A stretch of 64,000 nucleotides of DNA, taken from the NCBI RefSeq assembly GCF_020497125.1, contig NC_059082.1, forward strand, positions 28,666,965-28,730,964, read 5' to 3'. This DNA comes from Mauremys mutica (taxonomy: Eukaryota > Chordata > Testudines > Geoemydidae). The notes beneath the pieces were generated by a model, which had not been told where the DNA came from, searched no databases, and saw only the letters and a list, made by a program, of their open reading frames with translations. The translations under genes were made by a program, and so were the position numbers. Below are positions 11,699 through 22,550 of the stretch, one piece after another; positions within the stretch are counted from its first letter, which is position 1; each line of letters begins with the position of its first letter.

Positions 11699-12625
11699 TG
11701 TCATGTTGAGTGTCTTCAGAAGGCTCTTGATGGACTGGGCATTGTTACTTCCTTTTATGGACACCCAGCCAGACAGTTAGCTATAAAAATCCCTCTTAGT
11801 AGCTGTTCTCCACTTGCTTTACCTGTAAAGGATTAAAATGTCCACAGGTAAAAGAGAAAGAGTGGGCACCTGACCAAAAGAGCCAATGGAAAGGCTAGAA
11901 CTTTTTAAAATTGGGAAAAGTTTCCATTTGTCTGTTCTGTTGTTGTTCTCCGGAGAGAAGGGACAGAGCAAAGACAGGGCTGGGATTATGTTGTAAAAAG
12001 CTTTTGGTCAGGTATGGAAATCATCAGATCACACCTAAAACCTACTCATAAATCAGAAAATGTCTAGAAAGATGCTATTAGGTTTATTTCTGTTTATTTC
12101 TTATTAGCTTGTGGATTCCTCTGTGTTCACCCCAAACGCTTTTTGCTTTGCTTGTAACCTTTAAGCTGGACTTCAATAAGGTTATTCTTGATGGTTTTGT
12201 AAGTGGGTTTTTTAAATCTAGAAAAAGCCTAAGATCCAGATGTATCTTCTTTCTTTTTGTTTTTAATAAAATGTACCTTTTTTAAGAACAGGATTGGATT
12301 TTTGGTGTCCTCAGAGGTGTGTGCATATGTTGTTTAAATAGCTGGGGGAAACAGCTAATTTCCTTTGTTTTCTTTCTCAGCTCTTCCCTGGAGTGGATGA
12401 AAGGGCTTGAAGGTATCCCACAGGAAGGAATTCCCAAGTGTGCCTTCCTGGGTTCCAAGGGGTTTGCATTTGGGTGGTGGCAGCATCTACCCATTCAAGG
12501 TCAGAGAGAACCTGTAACCTTGGGAATTTAATACAAGCCTGGAGTGGCCAGTATTAATGTTTAGAATCCTGGCAAGCCCCCACCTTCTGCACTCAAAGTG
12601 CCAGAATGGGTAATCAGCCATGACA
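11699..12625 (+). mobile_element. LTR-like element (solo LTR candidate)
   Basis: The unit starts TGTCATG at 11699 and ends CATGACA at 12625, a perfect 7-bp inverted pair with the TG...CA ends typical of long terminal repeats. A polyadenylation signal (taataaaatg) lies at about 12264, and a promoter-like gctataaaaatcc at about 11781. The gcttgtggattcctctgtg, ttttaagaacaggattgga, gtggtggcagcatctaccca and ccagtattaatg blocks form a long, ordered unit that I recognise as a high-copy turtle repeat. There are no coding sequences. No 4-6 bp TSD is evident, perhaps because the right flank is the nested hAT pile starting at about 12632. The class (gypsy-like or retroviral LTR) is uncertain. Confidence 0.55.
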
Positions 12626-12631
12626 GGAGGT

Positions 12632-14296
12632 TCCTAGGGTTCCACCTTTGGCACGTGAGCCGATTTTGCCTGGCACGTGGCTGCCAGCCAGGGTCCCAGC
12701 TGCCAGCCCCGCTCAGCCTGCTGCCGGCTGAGTGAATGGAACCCCAGGCCGGCAGCGGGCTGAGTGGGGCTGGCGGCCGGGACCCCAGACCGACAGCAGG
12801 CACGCCCCCCGGCTCCCCCTTCACCGCACTTGGGTTCTGCGGCTCCCGGGAGTGTGAGCCACCAGGTAGTGAGGCCCTGAGCCTGCTGTGGGAGGGGCGG
12901 CAGCGGCGGCTCGCATTCCCAGGAGCCGCAGAGCCTGAGCGTGGCAATGGAGGAGCCGGGGGATGCACCGGGACCGCCACCCGCATGCATCCGCTGCAGG
13001 AGCCCCCCCCTGGGGGGGGCACCGGCCTGCAGCCCGGGCAGGCGCCCCCCCAGCTACCCCCTCACCGTGCTCAGGCTCTGCAGCTCCCAGAAGTGTGAGC
13101 CGCCACTGCCGCTGCCCCTCCTGCAGCTTCCCCACCCCGCTGCCTCAGCACTCCACGTGGAGCCAGCGTTTGACCGGCATGGTAAGGGGAGTCCCGGGGA
13201 GCAGTCAGGGAGCAGGGGGAAGGTTGGATGGGTCGGGAGTTCTGGGGGTCCTGTCAGGGGATGGGGAGTGGTTGGATGGGGGCATGGGAGTCCATGCGGG
13301 TCTGTCTGAGGGAAGAGGTGTGCATAAGGGTGGGGCAGTCAAGGGACAGGTAGGGGGTAGGGTCTCAGGAGGGGGCAGTCAGGGGACAAGGAGCAGGATG
13401 GGGTTGGGGGTTCTGATGGGGGCAATTGGGGTGGAAAATGGGAGGGAGTGGATGGGGGTGGGGCTAGGGCAGGGCTCTCCCCTCTTTTTTGATTGTTGAA
13501 ATATGGTAACCCTAGGCGACGGCGGAGCCGGGGGGGGCGCATGGGGGCTGGTGCCCACATACATCCACTACAGCCTGCAGGAGCCCCCGGGGGTGGGGGT
13601 GTGCTGGGCCGGAGCCTGGGCAGGAGGGGCACAGCTGCTCCCCGCTAGCGGCGCCGCTGCCTTTGCAGGGCTGCTGCCCCCCTGCACCGCGCCGGCTCCT
13701 CCATGGCTGGGGCTCGCTGCTGCTCCAAGTGGGACGCTCTGGCTCTCCGGCGCCAGAAGGCAGCTACTCCCTGCCGAGCTGCTGCAGCAGCCCAAGCCCG
13801 GCAAAGCCAGTGAGTGGACTCGGGGCGGGGGCCACCTGGGTGGGGTGGGGAGGGCTCGCAGGGGGACTGTGCACCCTCCAAGGGAGTTCAGGGGGCAGGA
13901 GGGGGGGAACCTGGTCTGGGGAGCATGGCTGGCCCCTGGGGTCTACATTGGGATTTGCCCCCAATGAACCAGTGTGCGGGGGCGGGGGGGCCACAAGGTG
14001 AAAGTTTCACCTAGGGCACAAAATATCCTTGCACCGGCCCTGCCCCAGGGGGTGTGAGCACCGCAGGTTAAGAACCACTGCACTAAACTGATAAGATCTG
14101 CATTTTAATTTAATTTTAAATGGAGCTTCTTAAACATTTTTAAAAACTGGTTTACTTTACATACAACAATAGTTTATAGACTTATAGATGGAGACCTTCT
14201 AAAAACATTAAAATGTATTACCGGCACACAAAACCTTAAATTAGAGTGAATAAATGAAGACTCGGCACACCACTTCTAAAAGGTTGCTGAACCCTG
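12632..14296 (+). mobile_element. Nested hAT-type DNA transposon cluster
   Basis: The outer element opens near 12632 (agggttccacctttggcacg) and closes at 14296 (gcacaccacttct ... gttgctgaaccctg). Its 3' part at 14094-14296 matches the intact copy at 19768-19975 block for block (ttaatttaattttaaatg, cttcttaaacattt, acatacaacaatagttta, ccttctaaaaacattaaaa, ggagtgaataaatgaag-like). Between these halves sit a GC-rich element (12805-14042) and the right end of another hAT-like unit ending aagaaccactg at 14080. It is therefore a pile of at least three insertions. No coding sequence or TSD for the outer element was found. Confidence 0.7.
12805..14042 (+). mobile_element. GC-rich non-autonomous hAT element, left-truncated copy
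   Basis: It ends at 14042 with cttgcaccggccctg, the same terminus as the bounded element at 60332-62107. It carries the same blocks in order: a G-rich minisatellite (about 13160-13460), ttgttgaaatatggtaaccct (13493-13513), a bipartite CAG/CTG-rich stretch (gctcctccatggctgggg, ctctggctctccgg) and tttgcccccaatgaacca. The expected left terminus cagggc-ggtgcaa is absent, so the copy is truncated or rearranged on entering the outer element. Its CpG richness gives many long overlapping frames on both strands (12561-14014). They are shadows of composition, not genes. Confidence 0.75.
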
Positions 14297-14298
14297 TG

Positions 14299-15069
14299 CG
14301 GGAACAACCCAGGAGTGGGGGGGTTCTCACAGTGGAGCAGGGTAACGCTGGCTCCCAGAGTCGAGGATTGGAGTGACCTGGCGGATCACTGGTCCGGGTA
14401 ACACCAGGGGAAACGTCACACATGCCCCTTCTCCAGAAGATGGAAATACCAGGCTGTGAAGTGACTGGGGTGAATGACAGACTAGGATGAAGGCAGATGG
14501 ATTTTACTTTGATTTCTCCCCCATTTTTATAAATGGTCAAAGTCCCTATGCATCCCAATAGCAGAAACATTGCTGTTTTTAACACAAAGCATTGCTTTGC
14601 TGTGCTGGTTCTAGCAGGAGCAGTTCTACAACCAGAGCTGCTAACTGTTTATAAGCTTACCAATGCCTTTCCCTGCACTCATTTGGTGCTGTGAGATGCA
14701 AACAAAGGAAGACAAAGCCTCCTAGAACTATAAAAGTCTTCCAGCCTTTGTCCTAGCTTAGTCAGGGCCTCCCCTAGAAGATGGGTTTACCAACAGCAAT
14801 TAATAATGTCTGTTTCTCTCATGAGGTGGACGCTAGTTCTCAGAGGAGCTAGGCTAAACTACCAAATGTGTATTTGGGATGAGAACCAAAGGCCCACCAG
14901 CCTCTCTAAAAAATTGAGCCATCTTATTAGAAAAACCTAACTAATTAACTGGCGGCATGTGTACCTGGAAATTCAAGTACAACATATGTAAGCACTACCA
15001 TCAGCTAATTTTCAGGAGCACCAACACCAGATATATCCAGTCAAAAGATAAAGACAGTTTCTCTCTTTT
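14299..15069. other. Mostly unique DNA with a possible LTR-derived segment at 14310-14425
   Basis: The segment with gttctcacagtggagcaggg and ggtccgggtaacaccagggg looks like a dispersed repeat and ends acgtcaca, which could be an LTR border read on the minus strand (tgtgacgtttcccctgg). I cannot bound its other end. The rest shows nothing recognisable. Confidence 0.3.
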
Positions 15070-15071
15070 TA

Positions 15072-15178
15072 CAGTTTGGTTAAAATATGGAAATACAGCT
15101 TGCCTGCTGCCAGACAGAAGCTTTCATTAAGGAGGGGTGGCAGGAGGCAAGCTGTATTTTCATATTTTAACCAAACTG
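15072..15178 (+). mobile_element. Palindromic mariner-like MITE (107 bp hairpin)
   Basis: The two halves are near-perfect inverted repeats: arms 15070-15112 and 15138-15180 match at 41 of 43 positions around a 25-nt loop. The outer bases are TA on each side, followed by CAGTTTGG and its complement CCAAACTG. TA target duplications and CAGT-type termini are typical of Tc1/mariner-derived MITEs. There is no internal coding sequence. Transcription from either strand would give a long stem-loop resembling those from which MITE-derived microRNAs arise. No second copy was seen in the window. Confidence 0.75.
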
Positions 15179-15790
15179 TATGTACTAGTTCAGACTGCCC
15201 AAGTTGCCTTGATTATACTTCCGAGGGCCCAATCAGCAGTTCTCACAATGCTGGGAGTAAGGCAGCAGCAGTAGTAGTAAGCAGAGGCCAAGGAGGATCA
15301 GGGGACTCAGGAAGGGAGCCATGTGCCTGTAGGTTAGATTTTTGAATGCTGCCCAGGTTGGTGATGACCGCAAGTCATTATTTGGTGAAGTGTTTTAGTT
15401 CCTAGTAGGCATCCATGTCATGTAGCCACTAAAACTGGCCCTCCATTGAGGACTGTCTCAGGAGAAATCCGGCATGAAGAATGATGAGCCCTCTCATCCC
15501 TAAATCAGGGCTGGTGAACATTGACAAGGCAGTGTAAGAAGCTACTCCTGCTCTGTGGAAAAACAGAAGAATGTCCAGTGATGTTGAAATCCTGCCCTTT
15601 TCAGCTAGGATTTTCAAAGGAAGAAATTAAATGAGAGTTGGATGCTCAACTCCATGGGGTGCCAGTGAAACAGTAACTAAAGATTCCCACTTTTCTACAG
15701 GAAAGTCCTATAGAATGAAACAGAAATTAACCCAATAGAGATCTCTAGGTATCACATAGGGTTCTACAGAAACTGATATAAAAACCTATG

Positions 15791-15888
15791 GGGCCCAATT
15801 CTAAGTCACTTAAACTGTTGGAACTTCATAAGCTTCAGCAGAATTCTCTCCAGTTTATACTGATGCAAATGGGATAAGAATCAGGCCC
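15791..15888 (+). mobile_element. Small palindromic MITE (gggcc-aattct family)
   Basis: It opens gggcccaattct and closes agaatcaggccc, imperfect terminal inverted repeats. The interior has the gtttatactgatgcaaatg block typical of this family, also seen at 43150-43259. There is no coding content. Confidence 0.55.
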
Positions 15889-18648
15889 ATAGAAAGAATT
15901 ATCTGTGAAATTCTCTTACAAAATTCTGTGAGCTGGATTAAACATTTGAAATAATTTAATACGGCTTAGACACAAGGGTCATTTATTAAACAAGGAAAAT
16001 AAAAATTCTTCCTCAGTACAGTTACAATCAAGACAATTCAGTGTTGGATTATTGGCATATCTACGTATAGACAAAAAAATTATGTTTACAGATGGATAGC
16101 ACTGGGCTATGGCCAAACAAATATCCTGCTCCAATATGTTGAGACTGCCAGAGCAATGCACAGAGGCTCTGTAGTCTGCTTTACAGTACAACGAGCACCC
16201 CATTGTGACTCAATGGAGTGCTGCATTACAGAACACTGGCTTCCTGTACTTTCTCCAATGGAAATTAGTATGGGCGCACATCCCAAAATAACTCATTAAA
16301 TCCTTTTCAACACAAAAGTTTTAGTGACAAATGTTTTATCACACATTTCAGTACTGCCATAAGTGGCAAGGGGAGGAGGACTGAAATTAACAGCTAGTAG
16401 TTATTGATGTACATTTTTCACTAACCAGTGTCCAGAAACTGTGACTGGGGTTCAAGTGGTAAATATTAAATAAGGGGAGCGCCTCTCCCCTTCAGTCCTC
16501 TCCTTTCAGTTAAGAAAGTCAATGGCTTTATTTTGGCAGCAAGAACCAAATTGCCCCACCAAATCCCATCTAAATCAAGCCCCACTTAAACCAAACTAGC
16601 ACTGCTCAGACATTCTTGTAACTCAAATGCCATTAGAAGGACAAATTGTGGCTTTAAGCCACAGTTCTATACTGAGGGTCAAGCAGAAGTCCACTGCCTC
16701 AGTAGGAGTGCTCACAGATACTGTGCCCAACACAGGCACAGAGGGGCAGGGCTGCTTGAGCCAGAATAGATCCTGCTACACCTCTTGAAGAGTAGCATGA
16801 GAGAGCATCCTGGAGTAATGAAAAGCCTCTGTGCAGGAGTGAAAGTAGAAGCTTCTTGTGCACCCATCTGGGGTAGACTTTAGGTACCACTGAAGAGATG
16901 ATAAATGGCACATGAAATCTGTGTTAACTTCAGGTCACCTAATACTGCAATACTATGGTAGTCAGATAAATCTTAAGTATGTCAATTCTGATTGAAATGC
17001 AGCTGCAAGTCTGCTCCTAAAGGAATTCAAATTACCTAGTAATGAGTGATGGGTGTTGCTTTTCATTTTTAAAAAAAAAGTCAGTATAAAGATAAGGAAC
17101 AAACTCAGGATCATGGACAGAATAGCAGCCAGTGGCATAGTTTATGCACATTTCCTGGCACATTTTAGAGCTTGGACATGGCATTTTGAAACAGACTAGT
17201 TGCAGAATATTGCTTAAGTTAATTAGTTAATGAAGTAGTTTAACAACAAGTCAATATGCTTGATGAGTTTCCAAATTCTTCCTCTTTAAAAAGTTGTCTG
17301 CTCAGACTCCCCATATACCGCAACAAAATTACAACAAAAACATTTTGAAGATTTATGACTTTCTTTTATGTTCCTACAGAATGATAATGGATCTAATGAG
17401 AGGTCTGAAGAGCACTGTGAAACCAAATAATCTATTGCAAAATTGTCAAAAGTATCAGAAGAGGAAAATGAAGGGCTAAATGGATCTCAGAGCCACCTGG
17501 ATGAGTGACAAAAAGTCTACTGAATGCTTGTGATGTCAAATTGCATGTGCATCTGCAAGTTGACTACATGCCAACAAATAATGTGAGTGCAATCAAGAAT
17601 ACCTGTTTGAAGACTGCTCCATACAGTTTTATTTACATAGGTAGCTTCTGCCCCATAACAAGCCGCAGGCCAACACTCCCAACATGACAAAATAGACACT
17701 GAATATCTTTATCCATGGAAATACAAAGTCCGGCAGGCCTGAGCTCACCAGTCTTACAAAAAAAGTCTCTCCTCTGAATCAACAGGAAAATATTTAGGAA
17801 AAAATCAAGAGAGCAGCAGCATGTGTCAGAACTACTTTGCTGACCCTCTATCACCCAGAGAGGGGCTATTTAATCCTCAAGAAACCTATATTTGCACCTC
17901 TGCCCCTCACTGTTAAAGTGAGCAAGTTGAAACAGGAAGAGAAAAGAAAGGTTAAATTCTCTGGCAGCCCTAAACAACAAGGATAGCAGAACAAGATAAC
18001 ATGCTCGTTACTGGCTAAACAAGAGAAAGGAAGAGACAGTATGGTATTTAAGGCAGCCTGGGATATATTTAAGGCATAAAATTTGCACACCTGCAAAGAG
18101 AGGGCCAAACTATGTTCTCAGTTACACCAATGTAAGCCTGGAGTGATATCTGTGGACATTTTCAGTGCATAGTTCTCATTCTGGTGCAGGCTTGAAACAG
18201 AAGAGCCGCTCCTGGTACCATTCATCCCTGGCTTATACCTGCCTTCTGACCTTTACAACCAAGATGTGATCTCATCAGATGTGAAGGCTCATGCTGTTTA
18301 TTCCTATCCTGTTAGAGTCTGGGGAAAGATTTTAGACACACCCAGATTTTGGTTCACTGCTGTGCTTTGTGCACTCAGTGTTCCTATCATTTTAATGTAA
18401 ACTACATTGAGTGTTACAATCCTATGAGGGCTCAGACACAAAAATATAGATAACCTTGTGTTGAGACTCTCAAGTTATCAGTCATCAGGGCTAAAAAGTT
18501 TTACAAGCTGAATATTAAAGTCTCCCTCTTTGGAAAGAGGTTGTCTGAGGCTGCTGTCCAGGACCCTGAGGAAAATGAGTTGATGGTCTTAGCCGGAATA
18601 GTGGACAAAACAGTCACATCACAAACCCACCACCAAACATTGGCACTA
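15889..18648. other. Unique DNA, no repeat recognised
   Basis: No bounded repeat or gene was seen. A coding-like stretch at about 17383-17513 preceded by a splice-acceptor-like tract is discussed under findings. Other frames are under 81 codons and unremarkable. Confidence 0.45.
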
Positions 18649-18747
18649 GAGTGACCAGATGTCCTGATATTTGGGGCTTTTTCTTATATAGGCGCCTATT
18701 ACCTCCCACCCTCATCCCAATTTTTCACACTTGCTGTCTGGTCACCC
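18649..18747 (+). mobile_element. Short MITE with TA target duplication
   Basis: The ends are gagtgaccaga and tctggtcaccc, inverted with one mismatch, each flanked by TA. The interior ttcttatataggcgcctatta is also found in the diverged copy at 28870-28981. The TA TSD points to a Tc1/mariner-like origin. About 99 bp, non-coding. Confidence 0.75.
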
Positions 18748-19440
18748 TAATTGGCACCCTTATTAGTAGTCTCAATAAAGAAGCTAAGAAACGAATGGGC
18801 CATGAAGCCTGAACTCCACTTTAAGCCCCAGTTGTTGTCCTTTTCAGATCAGGTTTTAGTCCTGAGATTCTGCCTAACTCTATAAGTAAAATTTCCCTTG
18901 ACTTCAAAGGGAGTTTGCCTGGTGGTATATCCGAGTTGGGACCTTAGAATTGGCTAAATAACAGCATGGTCAATTCAAACCAACCCGGGGTCACTTGCAG
19001 AGTCACTCGCAGAGTCACTCAATCAGAACCCACATCTGCAAAGCCAAGATGCAGTCTATATACACCACAAAAACTCATATGCTGCATAAATTGCACAAGC
19101 AGAGTAGGCTGACGAGGGAAAATAATAAGCAACGTGTCCCGAACTACTGGATGTGCTTGTGAAGAGATTTAGGCTGATGGAAGTTTCCGATAACAGACAG
19201 GAGAAACCCAAAGTGAGCTTTGGTCATGGACACAATAAAAATGGGAAACATTCTGATCCTCCAAGTTATTATCCCCACACATCTTTCAGTCAGCATGAGA
19301 TTGCCTGTCTTCAGCATCATCTTGCACTGCAACATAATCAGTAAATATTACACCAAGCTTTGTGGGGCCCTGAAGCTACAGGCTTAACAGCACTGTCCTG
19401 AATAGCAGAACTGCCATGCCTATGTTCTTGGAGAGACAAG

Positions 19441-19625
19441 ACAGGTGAAGTAACAGGTGACATAACAGGTGAAGTAATCTCTTTTATTGGACCAACTTCT
19501 GTTGGTGAGATGGGACCTGAAGAAAATCTTTTGAGCCACACACAGCTTGTCTCTCCGACCAACAGAAGTTGGTCCAGTAACAGATATTATCTCACCCACC
19601 TTGTCTCTTTAATATCCTGGAACTG
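19441..19625 (+). repeat. Snap-back sauropsid repeat with internal 12-bp tandem
   Basis: Two inverted arms, attggaccaacttctgttgg at about 19486-19505 and its near-complement ccaacagaagttggtcc at about 19559-19576, flank a loop of about 55 nt. A 12-bp unit (aggtgaagtaac and variants) is repeated three times at about 19443-19478. The right end runs into ctggctacaactacactgca, a terminus I associate with abundant turtle elements of the same fold-back architecture as 53503-53689. The short minus-strand frame over it is only the translated tandem. Confidence 0.65.
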
Positions 19626-19667
19626 ACCTGGCTACAACTACACTGCATACATGCCTATGTTCTAACT

Positions 19668-19975
19668 CAGGGGTAGGCAACCTATGGCACATGTGCCAAA
19701 GGCGGCACACGAGCTGATTTTCAGTGGCACTCACACTGCCCCGGTCCTGGCCACCGGTCGGGGGCCTCTGCATCTTAATTTAATTTTAAATGAAGCTTCT
19801 TAAACATTTTAAAAACCTTATTTACTTTACATACAACAATAGTTTAGTTATATATTAAAGACATAAAAAGAGGCCTTCTAAAAACATTAAAACGTATTAC
19901 CAGCACACAAAACCTTAAATTGGAGTGAATAAATGAAGATTCGGCACACCACTTCTGAAAGCTTGCTGACCCCTG
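19668..19975 (+). mobile_element. Non-autonomous hAT element, intact copy
   Basis: The element is 308 bp, with termini caggggtaggcaacct and the inverse of agcttgctgacccctg. It is flanked by perfect 8-bp duplications ttctaact (19660-19667 and 19976-19983), the TSD length diagnostic of hAT. There is no transposase; movement would have depended on one supplied elsewhere. Its 3' half matches the disrupted copy ending at 14296. Confidence 0.92.
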
Positions 19976-20671
19976 TTCTAACTGTTGAAGAGAGATATTC
20001 TTAGGGCCTGATCCAAAGTCAATTGACTTCAACAAGTCTTGATCAGAACCTTACCCTTCTGTGCTAGTAATGGAGTATCTTTTATAAGCACTCAATTCAC
20101 TAATTACAAAAAGTTGGTTTCTTTGGAGAATGAAATGCTGCTCCTCACTAAATTTAGCAGTTCCATGTTTAGAATAGAAACAAAAATAAAAAAAGTCTTA
20201 GCTTATTTCATTCAACCTTCAATAAAAATATGTAGCTTAACTCTGGATTCTCCTTCCTTCTTACATTATCATTGGGCAAAGCTGCTTAGTTCACTAATTA
20301 AGTGCTAGTGACTGTAAAAGAATATAAATCCAAAATACAGGATTACACCAGCATTTTCACATGCTGAAATTACAAAAACGTACAGAGGTAACTTAAGATC
20401 AGTTCAGATAACAAGGTAGTCAGAGGGACTTCACCACATGTTCTGCCAAAATTGATGACTTGCCATTGAGACAAGATGCATTATTAAACTCAAGAGATTT
20501 GTGATAAAGTGCAATTTAAATGGACATCATCTGTTTACGTTAAAAAATGTCTCTCGTAAAGGGAAGGTAAATATTATGTAGTGTCTCTGGAGGATGCATT
20601 CCTATGTGAATTTTTAAAATATTTTAATAGACTGAGGACTAGTATAAAGATTATTACTGTATTCACCGATT

Positions 20672-20740
20672 GAGGCCAGAAGAGATCATTAAATCATCTA
20701 ATCTGCACTCAATTATAACCCAGGCCATAGAATCATCATA
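20672..20740 (-). mobile_element. CR1/L3-type LINE 3' end, short remnant
   Basis: The order gaggccagaagagatcatta, aatcatctaatctgc, aacccaggccatagaatcat matches the 3' end of an amniote CR1-group lineage on the minus strand, including the aatcat-type tail. It is too short for subfamily assignment. Confidence 0.6.
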
Positions 20741-20756
20741 TTTAATCAAGTATTAG

Positions 20757-20758
<2 letters not shown>

Positions 20759-20789
<31 letters not shown>
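20759..20789 (+). repeat. (GT)n microsatellite
   Basis: About 15 uninterrupted GT units directly follow the CR1-type remnant. Confidence 0.98.
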
Positions 20790-20791
<2 letters not shown>

Positions 20792-22449
20792 AAAATCTGA
20801 CAGTCCTGAAAAATCAACTTGGACACTTCATGTAGATTTTAAGATCCGAAATTTGCCCTCCTTTCTTTTAAAAGGGAGGTAATGCCTATCATCCATGGCA
20901 GACATACATATTTTGATACTGGATGCCTCAGCGTGGTGGATGTCCAACTTGAGACACCATGGGCCACTGAAAAGAAAAATTGCACAATGGATGCAAGACT
21001 GTTCTTGAGGAATTACAAACTGGAGAGATGGCCCTTTCTTATGTTCATCTTTCTTTTCCAGCACAGTGGAAAGTCTCATGCTTGCCTTAGCCAGGGCTTT
21101 GCAGTGGGCTGAGTTTTGCTGTTCCCTTTCTTGCAAATTCAAGAAGTTCCTCATTTAATAAATTGTGAATCCCCTTTTTTCAGTTGTATACAGATGGGTA
21201 TTTTGCCTGCAGTTTCAACTGATGGCAGGTGAGGGTCACTGCTCTGTAATAATTTGCCCTTGAGCACAAACTAGTTCAACATCTGCCAACAACTGACCTC
21301 TTTTTCACCTGACACAATCAGGGCCCTATTCAGAACCCCTCACACAATACTTAAGAAAAGCTACTGAAATCCCTGGGAGTTTTGCACGAGTATGGAGTTC
21401 TGCAAAAGGCCCTAAATTATGTGTAGTGGTGGAGGCTACTGCACTGTGGATAATTTAGAAATGCTGGTTTAGTTTCAGAATTTATTGTATCTTAAAAGGA
21501 GAATTGAGGGGTCCAAGTTGATTTTTGTGTTTGACCCAAACTTTTTTTTTTTTTTGGCCAGTAACACAGAGGTTTATTCGATGACAGGAACAGGGTCTAA
21601 AACAGAGCTTGTAGGTTGCAGGACTGTCAGATTTTTTTAAGATCCAAAATTTGCCACTCCCACCACATTGAGGCACCCAGTACCAAAGGTGAAAATTTTG
21701 GGGGTACTTTTCCTGCCACCTCGCTTACTGAAGCTCATTTATAGAGTTTGTTGATAACTGTGCATACTCATTTAAGAAAAGTCAGAGGAAAGCGGGTCAT
21801 AATACCAGTGACACAGGAGCTTCCATTTCAACCCATACAATAGCAGTTTGGGAAAGGGGCATGTGAAAGCAGAAATGTGAAACACTGCCAGAACCAGCAT
21901 AACCAATGTGCTTAAGGAAACTTAGTTTGTGGAGCAACTAAATCATCTAATCATCTTAATTGTAATGGCTCTTTGGGAGCTGTTAAAGATCTACTGGATC
22001 AATACAGGTGCTGCACATGCACAGTAAACTTGAGTAATAAAACCCATCTTTGTGAAATCTCCATTAGGAGAAACAAAAACTACTGAACATTTATTTTAAG
22101 TCCTGGTTTCTGAAAAGAGTCTTTTGAAATCATGTTTTTGTTTTAAACTATTAGTCACAGGTAAATATTCAAAAGAAGTTGAACCAATCTCAGACCCTGA
22201 GTACAGAAGTAGCATCGTACAACCAAAGATTTTTTTCCATACCCCAATCATTCAAAACTGCCAAATGGATTTTTTTTCAAAATTATGTTAAAAACACAGA
22301 CTCAAACTGTGCTCCCATGCAGAGCCCTGCTGTGCTAAGCCCCCATCAGCCAACAGCAGATCTGAGCAGACAGGATATAAACTCGGTAATGATGATGGTT
22401 AGAGATAATTAACAAGAGCAGCGTTGTCAGCACCACTGTAATAAATCAA
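20790..22449. other. Unique DNA, nothing recognised
   Basis: The longest frames (about 108 codons at 20828-21154, minus) overlap open frames on the other strand and show no domain or protein-like pattern. A T run lies at 21542-21556. Confidence 0.45.
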
Positions 22450-22550
22450 GGCCTGAGCCTGCAATAGTCTAGATCTCCCCTGCATGGTGCTTAGTGCTCC
22501 CAACCCCCTGACCCCAACAAGAGTGCTCAGCACCTCACTGGATTGGACCC
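22450..22550 (+). mobile_element. Possible small palindromic MITE
   Basis: It opens ggcctgagcctgca and closes tggattggaccc next to cta. The interior gcttagtgctcc and gagtgctcagcacctc segments are weakly inverted. It resembles the ggcctgatcc MITE group, decayed. Confidence 0.35.

Noticed and set aside
12561..14014. Many overlapping long frames on both strands
   Set aside because: All are explained by the GC-rich nested transposons; stop codons are rare there by composition.
14310..14425. LTR border ending acgtcaca
   Set aside because: Looks repeat-derived, but I could not find a partner end or TSD, so it is only mentioned, not called.
15070..15180. Rho-independent terminator-like hairpin
   Set aside because: The context is vertebrate, and TA flanks with CAGT ends fit a MITE.
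19441..19480. Possible CRISPR-like short repeats
   Set aside because: Only three degenerate 12-bp tandem units without spacers, in a vertebrate repeat.
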